Shown piece by piece: positions 42,404 to 51,517 of a DNA stretch of 64,000 bases. Numbering within the stretch: position 1 is the first letter of the stretch; each line of letters opens with the position of its first letter. The translations under genes were made by a program, and so were the position numbers. Below the pieces are notes generated by a model, which saw only the letters and a list, made by a program, of their open reading frames with translations, did no database searches and was not told the DNA's origin. Source of the stretch: Gaiellasilicea sp963765705 (GTDB lineage Bacteria; Actinomycetota; Thermoleophilia; Gaiellales; Gaiellaceae); contig CAVXXJ010000013.1 of NCBI GenBank assembly GCA_963765705.1, positions 124,001-188,000 of the forward strand, in the 5' to 3' direction.

Positions 42404-44172
42404 ATGCCGAGGAAGAGGTTCGCGTACGCCGTCGCGGCGCTCGTTGCGGTGGCAGCAGTGGCTGCGGGGATGGTCGCCGCGGCGGATCCGGCGCCGGTTG
42501 GGCCACCGACGTCCGTCGGGACGGGCGGTGCAGCGGCGACGGTCGAGCGGCTGGCGACACAGGCCGCGATCGACACACTGCGCCGGGGTGGCAACGCGAT
42601 CGATGCCGCGGTCACGGCCGCGGCGGTGCTCGGCGTCACCGAGCCGTTCTCCTGCGGCATCGGCGGCGGCGGCTTCATGCTGATCCAGGAGGACGGCGAG
42701 AAGAAGCCGATCACGATCGACAGCCGCGAGCTGGCGCCGGCGGCGATGAAGCCGGACTCTTTCTGGGAGAACGGCGTGCCGCTTCCGTTCAACACCGCGC
42801 GCTACAGCGGCCTCTCCGTCGGCGTCCCCGGCACCGTGCTCGCCTGGGAGCGGGCGCTCAAGAAGCACGGCACGATCTCACTCGCCGAGGCGCTCGCACC
42901 TGCGATCGCGATCGCCCGCAACGGCTTCGTCGTCGACCAGACCTTCGCCGACCAGATCCAGGGGAACCTCGACTTCTTCAACGACATCCCTGCGACGGCC
43001 GCGCTCTATCTCGACGCGGACGGGACGCCCGCGCGACGTCGGCTCGGTCTTCAAGAACCCCGACCTCGCCCGCACCTACGAGCTGCTCGCGGCCAAGGGC
43101 CACAAGGGCTTCTACCGGAACGAGCTCGCGCAGGCGATCGTGAGCACCGTGACCCATCCTCAGGTCGCGCCGGACGCGAACCATGTCTGGCGGCCGGGCG
43201 TGATGACGCTCGACGACCTGCGTGAGTACACGGTGCCGCAGCGCCCGGCGACGCACGTCACCTACCGCGGTCTCGACGTCTACGGGATGGGCCCGCCTTC
43301 GAGCGGCGGCTCGACCGTCGGCGAGGCCCTCAACATCCTCGAGGGCTTTCCGCTCTCGAGCATGACCCGCGAGGCGGCGCTCCACCGCTTCATCGACGCG
43401 TCCCGCTACTCGTTCGCCGATCGCGGCGCCTATCTCGCCGACCCGGAGTTCTTCGACGTGCCTCTACGCGGGCTGCTCTCGAAGGACTTCGCCGCGACCC
43501 GGCGGGCGCTGATGACCGAGACGGCGGCGGCGCATCCGGCAGGGCCCGGCGACCCGTATCCCTTCAACGACAAGCCGGGGAAGGGTGAGGCAGCGGCCAC
43601 GTCGACGATCACTGGCTCGACGACGCACCTGACCGTCTCCGACCGCAAGGGCAACGTCGTCTCGTACACGTTCACGATCGAGTCGACCGGCGGTGCCGGG
43701 CTCGTCGTGCCCGGGTACGGCTTCCTGCTCAACAACGAGCTGACCGACTTCGACTTCAGCTCGCTGACGCACCCGAACCGCGTCGAGGGCGGCAAGCGAC
43801 CGCGCAGCTCGATGGCGCCGACGATCGTGCTGAAGAACCGCAAGCCGATCCTCGCGCTCGGCTCGCCGGGCGGATCGACGATCATCACGACTGTCCTCCA
43901 GTTGCTCATCGACCGGATCGACCTCGGCTCGACGCTGCCGCAGGCGGTCGCGGCCCCGCGCGCGAGCCAGCGGAACACGGCGACGACCAGCGTCGAGACC
44001 GCGTTCCCGCTCCCTGAGCAGCCTGCGCTGTTCAACCGCGGGCACAGGTTCACCAGCGGAGCGGAGATCGGCGCGGCGACCGGGCTCGAGTTCCTGCCCG
44101 GCGGCGGCGTGATCGCCGCAGCCGAGCCCGTCCGTCGCGGTGCGGGGCAGCGCGATGGTCGAGAACCCCTGA
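42404..44172 (+). CDS. ggt: Gamma-glutamyltransferase (two indels)
   Basis: Signal-like N-terminus (about 1-25), ribosome-binding site GGAAGGAG. Family motifs: ATQAAIDTLRRGGNAIDAAV (in part), FSCGIGGGGFM, GMGPPSSGGST, and the autoprocessing/nucleophile region EAAATSTITGSTTHLTVSD with the catalytic Thr before HLTVSD. Later motifs include RPRSSMAPTI and SPGGSTIITT. It removes or transfers gamma-glutamyl groups, e.g. from glutathione-like thiols or poly-glutamate. Frame changes near 43030 and near 44140; the corrected C-terminus is GSAMVENP and TGA 44170-44172. About 590 residues, normal. Confidence 0.9.
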
Positions 44173-44193
44173 GCACCGGGCTGCCCTGGGTCT

Positions 44194-45006
44194 CTAGAGG
44201 CCCAGGGCAGCCTTGATCGCCTGCGTCGAAGCCTCGTCGGGCGACTCCGAGATCACGGTCGCGGGGCGGTCGAAGCGCGCCAGCGCCTCGCCGAGCGGCT
44301 CGGCGCTCAGGGTTCCTTCGCCGTAGGGCAGGTGCTTCGTCTCGTTCCGGTTCGCGTAGGCGATGTCGGAGAAGTGGATGTGGAACGGCGCGCCGGGCTC
44401 GAGCACGGCATCTGCGCTCTCGAGGACTGCAGCGAACGCCTCGGTGATCGGTGAAAGCGCCGTCCGAGGTCGCATGCATGTGCGCGAAGTCGATCACCGG
44501 CCGGACCCAGGCGACCCGCTCGGCGATGTGGAGGGTGTCCTCGATCGAGCCCAGCTCGCTGACGCGGCCCATCACCTCGATCCCGAACGTGACGGCGCGG
44601 TTCTTCTGCTCCAGATGCTCGCGCAGCTGCTCGAGCCAGCGGATGACGTCCTCGAGCGTCTGCTCCCGGTCGCGGCCGAGCCAGAAGCCGGGGTGGATGA
44701 CGACGACCTCGGCGCCGCACGCGGCGGCGAGCCCGGCGCTGCGGTCGAGGGCTCCGCGCGCCATCTTCGCCTTCTTCTCGTCGGGGTGGCCGGGGAAGGC
44801 GAAGAGCGGCGCGTGGACGGAGAGCGCGATGTCGTTCTCGGTCGCGACCTCGCGATAGCGCTGGCCGCCCACGGGTAGTCCATCCAGAAGCCGCGCTCGA
44901 AGTCGAGCTCGCAGGCCGAATAGCCGCGCTCGAGCAGGATCTCGACGGCGGCCTCGGGCGATTCCCGGGAAGGGCAGCGCGCAGGGCCGAGGCGGATCGC
45001 TCCCAC
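44194..45006 (-). CDS. Xylose isomerase-like TIM-barrel protein (two indels)
   Basis: GTG 45006 gives VGAIRLGPARCPS; a TACGGT box ends 6 nt upstream. Barrel signatures: LERGYSACELDFERGFW, ALSVHAPLFAFPG, EVVVIHPGFWLG, TFGIEVMGR, PVIDFAHMHA, FHIHFSDIAY, as in endonuclease IV/xylose isomerase-like proteins, with the His/Glu/Asp metal set of AP endonuclease 2 relatives. Frame changes lie near 44875 and 44455. About 270 residues. It could be an endonuclease IV-type DNA repair enzyme or a sugar-phosphate isomerase. Confidence 0.78.
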
Positions 45007-45012
45007 ACCGTG

Positions 45013-45018
45013 ACCGTA
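45013..45018 (-). promoter_or_regulatory. -10 box of the TIM-barrel gene
   Basis: TACGGT on the minus strand ends 6 nt before GTG 45006. A TAACCT box for the divergent gene at 45065 lies at 45051-45056. Confidence 0.5.
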
Positions 45019-45064
45019 ACGGACGGCGTGGTGTCGTCCGACGGGGGTCCTAACCTTTTCAAGC

Positions 45065-45361
45065 ATGAAGTCACCCACCCGTATCGACCTGCTCGAGCTC
45101 GACATCGACCTCCGGCTCACCGACCTCTGGCGCGAGGCGGGCGAGGTGGCGGAGTGGAACCTCGAGGTCGTCTCCGCGTTCATGCGCGCCGCCTACGGCA
45201 AGGGGTACTGCGACGCGCTGACCGAGGACGATCCCGGCTCGCTTTGCCACGACCACGGCTACCGGATTCCCGGACGCCGCGAAGCGGCACCTCGTACGTT
45301 TCGTCCTAGTCGAGCTAGGATCAGGCCGTGGCACGGAAGCGCAACCCGGCGCGGCTTGTGA
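45065..45361 (+). CDS. Small hypothetical protein, 3' end uncertain
   Basis: 98 codons as read. The first 70 residues (SPTRIDLLELDIDLRLTDLW, EVAEWNLEVVSAFMRAAYGKGYCDAL, GSLCHDHGYRIPG) look like a folded domain with two Cys and HDHG, possibly metal-binding. The tail after GRRE is Arg/Pro-rich and overlaps ccmE by 34 nt, so an indel probably hides the true stop near 45280. TAACCT ends 8 nt before ATG 45065. Family not recognised. Confidence 0.6.
   Translation: MKSPTRIDLLELDIDLRLTDLWREAGEVAEWNLEVVSAFMRAAYGKGYCDALTEDDPGSLCHDHGYRIPGRREAAPRTFRPSRARIRPWHGSATRRGL
45316..45321 (+). promoter_or_regulatory. -10 box of ccmE (leaderless)
   Basis: TAGGAT ends 6 nt before GTG 45328 and would drive the ccmE-ccmF-ccmI-like operon. 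Confidence 0.58.
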
Positions 45362-45729
45362 TCGCGCTCTCGGTGGCGGCGGTCCTCGCGGTCTTCCTGC
45401 TCTACACGTCGATCGCCGGCGGCGGCACGCCGTCGGTGAGCCCGAGCGAGCTCGACGGCAAGGCGGGTGCAATCACGCTCGTCGGCAAGGTCGAGCCCGG
45501 CTACAAGGGCGATCCCTACGGTGGCGGGCTTCGCTTCCGGCTGCGCGACCGCAAGGGCGGCGCTCCGGAGCGGGTGACCGTCCTCTACAAGGGATCGATG
45601 TCGGACCAGTTCCGCGCGAACCGCGAGGTGTCCGTCAAGGGCGAGCTCCGCAACGGCATCTTCGTCGCCCAGAAGGACTCGCTCGTGACGAAGTGCCCCT
45701 CGAAGTACACGGCTAAGCCGAGCGCGTAG
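45328..45729 (+). CDS. ccmE: Cytochrome c maturation haem chaperone CcmE, Cys variant
   Basis: 133 residues. An N-terminal membrane anchor (about 10-28) and an OB-type beta barrel (VGKVEPGYKG, LRFRLRD, VTVLYKGSMSDQFRANREVSVKG in part). In classical CcmE haem is attached to His in HxxxY; here the equivalent motif is C123-P-S-K-Y127, a CxxxY variant known from some archaea, Desulfovibrio and Gram-positive lineages. It would carry haem to CcmF for attachment to apocytochromes outside the membrane. Stop codon directly abuts the ccmF ATG. Confidence 0.88.
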   Translation: MARKRNPARLVIALSVAAVLAVFLLYTSIAGGGTPSVSPSELDGKAGAITLVGKVEPGYKGDPYGGGLRFRLRDRKGGAPERVTVLYKGSMSDQFRANREVSVKGELRNGIFVAQKDSLVTKCPSKYTAKPSA

Positions 45730-47730
45730 ATGCCCGAGCTGGGCCGCGCCGCGCTCGTCGCCACGCTCGGGCTCGTGCTGTACGCCGTCGTGGCGGGAGC
45801 CATCGCCGCGTGGACGCGCAGGCGGCGGCTCGCGGCCTCCGCTCAGAACGCGCTCGTCGGCGCCTTCGCGACCACCGTGGTGGCGTCCGGCGTCCTGGCT
45901 CGCCGCGCTCGTCCGGAACGACTTCTCCTTCGTCTACGTCGCCCAGCACACGAGCCGCGAGCTCCCGACCGGCTACACGATCTCGGCGTTCTGGGGCGGG
46001 CAGGAAGGATCGCTCCTGCTCTGGCTGCTGATCCTGACCGGCTACGCCGCCGCGGCCGTCCTCCTGAACCGGCGCAGCGCCCGCGATCTGATCGCCTGGG
46101 TGGTGCCAGTGCTCGGCGCCGTCGCGCTCTTCTTCGCGTTCCTCCTCGTCGCGGTCGCGACGCCGTTCGCGGTGCAGACAGCACCCGCCGACGGAGCGGG
46201 GCTCACTCCGAGCCTGCAGAACCCGTACATGATGGCCCACCCGCCGATGCTCTACCTCGGCTACGTCGGGCTGACGGTGCCGTTCGCGTTCGCCATGGGC
46301 GCGCTGCTCGCGCGCCGCACCGACGAGCGCTGGATCGTCGCCACCCGCCGCTGGACGCTCGTCGCCTGGACGGCGCTCGGCATCGGGCAGCTGCTCGGCG
46401 CCCACTGGGCGTACGAGGAGGTCGGCTGGGGCGGCTACTACGCCTGGGACCCGGTCGAGAACGCCGCGCTGATGCCCTGGCTCGCCGCGACGGCGTTCCT
46501 GCACTCGGTGATGATCCAGGAGAAGCGCGGCATGCTCCGCGTCTGGAACGTCTTGCTCGTCGTGCTCGCGTTCTCGCTCTCGCTCTTCGGGACGTTCCTG
46601 ACCCGCTCCGGGATCCTCAGCTCGATCCACTCCTTCACCGAGAGCTCGATCGGCCCCTGGTTCCTCGGCTTCATCTGCATCGTCGTCCTCGCCTCGCTCG
46701 CGCTCGTCTTCGCGCGGCTGCCGCTGCTGCGGGCACGCACGAGGCTCGAGTCGCTCGTCTCCCGCGAGGCGACGTTCCTCTACAACAACCTGCTGCTCGT
46801 CGCGCTGACGCTGACGATCCTCTGGGGCGTCGCGTACCCGATCCTGCACGAGGCGGTCGTCGGGGAGTCCCGGATCGTCGGCGCCGGCTACTACAACTTC
46901 TTCCTCCGCGTCTTCGGGCTGCCGCTGCTGCTGCTGATGGGGATCGGCCCGCTCGTCGCGTGGCGGCGCGCGTCGCTGCGCAGCCTCGGCGCCACGTTCG
47001 CCTGGCCGGCCGGACTCGCGCTCGTCACCGGCGTCGTGCTGCTCGCGCTCGGGGCTGGCTCGTCGATTCCGGGCCTCGATCGCGTACACGTTCTCGGCCT
47101 TCGTGCTCGCCTCGATCGCGCTCGAGTTCATCCGTGGGACACGCGCGCGCCGCTCGCTCTCCGGCGGCTCGTGGCCGGGCGCCTTCTCGGCGCTCGTCGC
47201 CCGCAACCGGCGCCGCTACGGCGGCTACGTCGTCCACGCGGCGATCGTCCTGCTCGCGATCGGCGTCGCCGGCTCGAGCGCCTACGACAAGGTCGGCGAG
47301 CGCCGGCTCGCGCCGGGCGAGTCGCTCGCCGTCGGCGACTACCGGCTGACGTACCGCGGCCTCGAGGAGCGCGCAGACCGCGAATGCGACCGAGCTCCGG
47401 GCGATGCTCGACGTCGAGCGCGACGGCGAGGCGCTCGGCACGGTCAAGGCGGGCAAGAACGCGTACAACACGGCGGAGCGACTCGTCTCCAGCGAGGTCG
47501 GGATCCGCAGCGACCTCGTCACCGGCGAGGACCTGTTCGTGATCGCGCAGCAGCTGTATCCGGACGGCACCGTCTCCTTCCGCGTCTTCGTGAAGCCGCT
47601 CGTCAACATGATCTGGCTCGCCGGACTCGTCTTCGTGCTCGGAGCGCTGATCACGCTCTGGCCGGACGCCCGGGAGCAGCGGCGCCTCGCGGTGCGGTAC
47701 GGCGACGCCAGGGCCCACGCCGGCTCATGA
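45730..47730 (+). CDS. ccmF: Haem lyase subunit CcmF (three indels)
   Basis: Multi-pass membrane protein of about 665 residues. The N-terminus MPELGRAALVATLGLVLY continues, after a frame change near 45895, with LLLWLLILTGYAAA and the haem-handling WWD region HWAYEEVGWGGYYAWDPVEN. Further conserved stretches are FGTFLTRSGILSSIHSF and NLLLVALTLTILWG. Frame changes near 47075 and 47380 precede the C-terminal periplasmic domain and last helix, ending at TGA 47728-47730. It forms the cytochrome c haem-attachment complex with CcmE. No ccmABC or ccmGH genes are in the window. Confidence 0.9.
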
Positions 47731-48056
47731 GCGTCGCGCTGGTCCTCGGCGCCCTGCTCGCCGCGGCGTGCGTCGTCCTCGTCGCACTGCCCTACCTGCG
47801 CGAGCCGGTCGCCGAGCGGGACGCGCTGGACGACCTCGGGGAGCTCGAGTCGCGGCAGCTCGAGCTGGCGGAGGCTCGCGACCGCGCGCTCGGTGCGCTG
47901 AAGGAGCTCGAGTTCGACCACCGCACCGGCAAGGTGTCGGACGACGACTACCGCTCGCTCGTCGGCCCGCTCCGGCGCGAGGCCGCGGCGGCGCTCCGGG
48001 CGCTCGAGCCGCGCGCGGGCAGCTCGGCCCGTGTGAAGGCGGAGCGCCCGGGGTAG
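47727..48056 (+). CDS. CcmI-like N-terminal domain protein
   Basis: 109 residues. ATG overlaps the ccmF stop. One membrane helix (about 3-22) is followed by a helical region ending ALKELEFDHRTGKVSDDDYRSLVGPLRREAAAALRAL (in part), the pattern seen in the first domain of CcmI (CycH), which presents apocytochrome to the lyase. The TPR domain of full CcmI is absent. Position after ccmF supports a cytochrome c maturation role. Confidence 0.78.
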   Translation: MSVALVLGALLAAACVVLVALPYLREPVAERDALDDLGELESRQLELAEARDRALGALKELEFDHRTGKVSDDDYRSLVGPLRREAAAALRALEPRAGSSARVKAERPG

Positions 48057-48065
48057 GGAACAGGC

Positions 48066-48254
48066 ATGGAGCCACTCGAGCCGCAGCTGCCGACGCCCGT
48101 CCCGGAGCCGTATCCGCCTCCCGACGAGGGAACTCCGCCGGAGCCTGCCGTGATCCCGGAGCCGTATCCGCCGGCGACCCCTGAGCCCTATCCGCCGCCC
48201 GACGAGGGCGACCTGCCGGCGCCGGCGATCGTGCCCGAACCCGGCCCGCAGTAA
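48066..48254 (+). CDS. Proline-rich repeat peptide
   Basis: 62 residues, about 40% Pro, built from three imperfect copies of PEPYPPPDEG. No signal peptide or Cys. It is 9 nt downstream of the CcmI-like gene with little sign of its own ribosome-binding site. Low complexity means it could be a small disordered protein or a spurious frame; the regular Pro-Glu-Tyr repeat argues for real coding. Confidence 0.5.
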   Translation: MEPLEPQLPTPVPEPYPPPDEGTPPEPAVIPEPYPPATPEPYPPPDEGDLPAPAIVPEPGPQ

Positions 48255-48334
48255 GAATTCGGCAGGATCGCGGCTAGACTGGACGCCGGCCGGCCCGGGA
48301 GGGACGGCCGACCGCCCGACGAAACTACCCACGG

Positions 48335-49533
48335 ATGCGCGTGCGCCTGCTCACCAGCTTTGCTGCTGGCCTGTCTCTTCCTGGTGGTCGTCGCCTGCCT
48401 CCGGGCAAGAGGGGATCGGGGAGAGGAAGCAGGTCATCGACGGCCGCATCGACGTGCTCCAGAAGAAGATCGAGGCAGGCCCGTCAGCGCGAGGGCGTGC
48501 TCACCTCGGAGATCGCGGTCGTCACCTCCAAGATCCGCGCGCTCCAGGACGACGTCGACAGCGCGTCCGCGCGGCTCGACCAGCTCGAGAACGTGCTCGC
48601 GCTCCACCAGCGCAAGCTCGACCGGCTGAACCAGCTCTACCGGCGTCCAGACGCGCAAGCTCGTCTTCCTGCAGCGCCAGCACAAGGCTGCGATGGAGCG
48701 GCTGAACAAGCGGCTCGTCGACATCTACACCTCCGACCCGACCTCCGCGCTCACGGTCGTGCTCGAGGCAGGCAGCTTCTCCGATCTCCTCGACCAGCTG
48801 GAGTTCCTGAACGACATCGGCGCGCAGGACGAGCGGATCGCGAGCGAGGTCAAGGTCGCCAAGCTGCAGATGCAGGAGACCCGGAACGCGACGCGCAAGA
48901 CTCGGAAGCAAGTCGCGGCGACGACGCGGACCGTGGCGGCTCGCACCGCCGAGCAGCGGGCCGTGCGCGACCGGCTCGCCTGGAGCCAGCGCGAGCTCGC
49001 CACCGCCCGGCGCGACAAGCGCGACGACGCTCGCGACCGTCCAGGAGAACAAGCAGGAAGCGATCGAGCACATGCGCTCGCTGCAGGCGCAGAGCGCGGA
49101 GCTCGGAGCGCGGATCCGCTCGGCGCAGAGCTCCGCGATCGTGCCCGGCCCGACGGGCGCGGCCTCGGCTGCGGGCTTCATCTGGCCCGTGCACGGCGTC
49201 CTCACGAGCGGCTACGGCTGGCGCTGGGGACGAATGCACGAGGGCATCGACCTCGCAGTCGGCAGCGGGACCCCGGTCGTCGCCGCCGCGTCCGGGACGG
49301 TGATCGTCGCCGGCTGGCTCGGCGGCTACGGCAACCTCGTCGTGATCGACCACGGCAACGGGGTCTCGACCGCGTACGGCCACAACACGAGCGTCACCGT
49401 CGGCTCCGGCCAGTCGGTCGCGCAGGGTCAGCTGATCGCCTACTCAGGCAACACGGGCCACTCGACGGGGCCGCACGTGCACTTCGAGGTCCGGATCAAC
49501 GGGTCGCCCGTCGATCCGCTCGGCTACCTCTAG
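48335..49533 (+). CDS. EnvC/NlpD-like M23 peptidase with coiled coil (several indels)
   Basis: MRVRLLTSFAAG starts a signal or anchor segment that is scrambled by indels near 48355-48480. A long coiled coil follows (about residues 35-250, for example VLTSEIAVVTSKIRALQDDV, ERLNKRLVDIYTSDPTSAL). The C-terminal LytM domain is intact: GYGWRWGRMHEGIDLA, VIDHGNGVSTAYGH and GPHVHFEVRING, holding the zinc ligands. Either a cell-wall endopeptidase or, as in EnvC, an amidase activator; the ligands are intact so activity is possible. Ends at TAG 49531-49533. Confidence 0.85.
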
Positions 49534-49575
49534 CCGTACCGTTTTCTGCCCTGGATCCGTTTACACTTTGAAAGT

Positions 49576-49616
49576 GGGAAACGACTCGCTCCGAGGTTGT
49601 CGTTCCTTCGTTTCCC
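49576..49616 (+). other. 9-bp stem preceding the terminator, possible small RNA
   Basis: GGGAAACGA at 49576-49584 pairs perfectly with TCGTTTCCC at 49608-49616. Just upstream is the dyad CACTTTGAAAGTG (49564-49576). Together with the following terminator this makes an 85-nt structured unit in a convergent gap. Confidence 0.45.
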
Positions 49617-49617
49617 G

Positions 49618-49650
49618 ACGGCCGTCCTCGTGGGACGGCCGTTTGCGTTT
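49618..49650 (+). terminator. Rho-independent terminator after the M23 gene
   Basis: ACGGCCGTCC at 49618-49627 pairs perfectly with 49633-49642 around TCGTG, followed by TTGCGTTT. It ends rightward transcription before the convergent hpt gene. Confidence 0.8.
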
Positions 49651-50252
49651 CTAGGCCGCTGCGACGTCCGGGCGGTCGCTGCCGTACGCGTCGCCGGTGA
49701 GATGAACCGGCAGCTCCTCGCTCGTGACGACGTGCAGGTCGGGCAGCGCACGCCAGCGCTCGTCGAGGCCGAGCCCGTAGCCGGCGAAGAGCTCGTCGGG
49801 GACGGTGAAGCCGACGTAGTCGAGCGGCACGTCGTCGACGAGCCGCCGGTAGGGACGGTCGAGCAGCGTCACCGCGGAGAGGCTCGCGGGCTCGCGGAGC
49901 GACGAGCGTCCGTGCGAGGAAGTTCAGCGTCAGCCCGGTGTCGACGACGTCCTCGACGACGAGGACGTGACGGCCGACGACCGGCGTGTCGAGGTCCTTC
50001 AGCAGCCGGACCGCGCCCGCGCGCCCGCCCGAGTAGGCGGCGAGCTCGAGGAAGTCGACGCCGTGCGGGATCGGCAGCGCGCGGGAGAGGTCGGCGAGGA
50101 AGACGGTGCTGGACTTGAGCGGCGCGACGAGCAGCGGCTCGCGTGCCCGCGTACGCCTCGGCCAGCTCGGCGCCGAGCTCGCCGACGCGGCGCCCGATCT
50201 CGTCACGGGTCAGGTAGACCTCCCCGATCGGGTGACCGTCGGCCGCGAGCAG
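49651..50252 (-). CDS. hpt: Hypoxanthine phosphoribosyltransferase (two indels; start uncertain)
   Basis: IGEVYLTRDEIGRRVGELGAE, then EPLLVAPLKSSTVFLADLSRAL and the PRPP loop VLVVEDVVDTGLTLNFL, then SVTLLDRPYRRLVDDVPLDYVGF and PDELFAGYGLGLDE identify HPRT. It salvages hypoxanthine and guanine to IMP and GMP. Frame changes near 50150 and 49920. No ATG or GTG lies in frame near the N-terminus; I give CTG 50252 as an outer limit, and the real start may be hidden by another indel. It overlaps the end of the upstream nuclease-like gene. Confidence 0.87.
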
Positions 50253-50635
50253 GCCGGCTGCGCCTTCAGGACGGCGAGCTTCAGCCGTAATCGCTGGGCG
50301 AGGCGCTCGATGTCGCGCCGGTAGAAGAGCTTGACCTTGACCTCCGGGTAGAGCCGTTTCAGCTCGCGCAGCTTCCGGTTCTTGCGCGTCACGAGCGACT
50401 GCCGCATCACCGTCACCTCGACGTAGAGATCCTGCTCGGGCAGGTAGAAGTCGGGCGTGAACGCGCTCGTGACGCGGCCGTCCGCGTCCTGCTCGAGCAC
50501 GAACGTGCGCGGCTCGTACTCCCACGGAACGCCGTAGAAGTCGAGCATCTTGGCGCATTCCAGCTCGACCTCGTTGACGAACCTGGGCGGGGTCGTGCCG
50601 GCGAAAGCACGGAACGCGGGCTGCTGCCTGGGCAC
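50210..50635 (-). CDS. PD-(D/E)XK nuclease-like protein
   Basis: 141 residues from GTG 50635; TACCTT ends 7 nt upstream. FVNEVELECAKMLDFYGVPWEYE, then SAFTPDFYLPEQDLYVEVT and a basic region TRKNRKLRELKRLY. The Glu-(Asp-Phe)-Glu arrangement with PDFYLP and YVEV recalls the core of PD-(D/E)XK or DUF559-type endonucleases, although the expected Lys after the second acid is Thr (EVT). The C-terminal residues past RLRLKLA may be altered by an indel. Partner of hpt in position; role unknown. Confidence 0.65.
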   Translation of the reverse strand: MPRQQPAFRAFAGTTPPRFVNEVELECAKMLDFYGVPWEYEPRTFVLEQDADGRVTSAFTPDFYLPEQDLYVEVTVMRQSLVTRKNRKLRELKRLYPEVKVKLFYRRDIERLAQRLRLKLAVLKAQPACSRPTVTRSGRST

Positions 50636-50703
50636 GTACTTCAAGGTAGCGCCGGCGCCCCGGACGGCGCTCCGGCACCCGAAGCTCCTATCGCTTCGCT
50701 CGC

Positions 50704-51517
50704 ATGTCCGAGCGCCGCCCGAGGGTACGAGCTTCACGATCGCGCACCTCTCCGATCTCCACTGCGGCGGCCAGTACTTCGTTCCCGGCCTGCTCGAGCG
50801 GGCGATCAGCGAGATCAACGACCTGAAGCCGGACATCGTCGTGTGCTCCGGCGACCTGACCACGTTCGGCTTCAAGCACGAATACGAGGAGGCGCAGGCG
50901 CTATCTCGACAAGGTCGAGTGCGAGTCGATGGTCGTGATCCCGGGCAACCACGACTCGCGGAACGTCGGCTACGTCCACTTCGAGGAGCTCTTCGGCGAC
51001 CGCAACTCCGTGCTCCGCGTCGGCCCGGTCACCGTCGTCGCGGTCGACTCGACCGAGCCCGACCTCGATCACGGCCAGATCGGCCGCGGCCGCTACCGCT
51101 GGATCGAGGAGCAGTTCGCGCCGGACGCGAGCCTGCGGATCTTCGTCTGTCACCACCACCTGCTGCCCGTGCCCGGCACCGGGCGCGAGCGGAACGTGAT
51201 CTACGACGCGGGCGACACGATCGAGATGCCTGCAGCGCGCCGGCGTCCACCTCGTCCTCTCCGGCCACAAGCACGTTCCGTACGCCTGGAAGCTCGAGGA
51301 CCTCTTCGTCGTCAACACGGGGACCGTCTCGTCGCTGCGGCTCCGGGGCAACACGCGGCCCTGTTACAACGTCGTCGAGGTGTCGGGTAGCCACGTCGCC
51401 GTCTGGCGCAAGCATCCCTTCCACGGCCAGGAGCGGATCATCCAGTTCTCGCTCGACACGTTCGAGTACGAGAAGTACACGGGCCGGATCGAGGACGAGG
51501 TGACGACCCGCTCGTGA
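50704..51517 (+). CDS. Calcineurin-like metallophosphoesterase (indels; start uncertain)
   Basis: All metal motifs are present in order: LSDLHCGG, CSGDLTTFG, VIPGNHDSRNVG, CHHHLLPVPG and LSGHKHVP. It belongs to the Icc/CpdA-like branch, which hydrolyses phosphodiesters or phosphomonoesters. Frame changes occur near 50715, 50900 and 51230. ATG 50704 is the nearest start but is out of frame with the first motif, so an early indel is likely. The stop overlaps the cyclic-2,3-diphosphoglycerate synthetase start by 4 nt, so it is the first gene of that operon. Confidence 0.82.

Noticed and set aside
50645..50705. Seventh copy of the composite repeat upstream of the metallophosphoesterase
   Set aside because: It has a GCGAAGC/GCTTCG stem and a GC-rich hairpin in the expected order, but too few core bases match to call it a copy with confidence.
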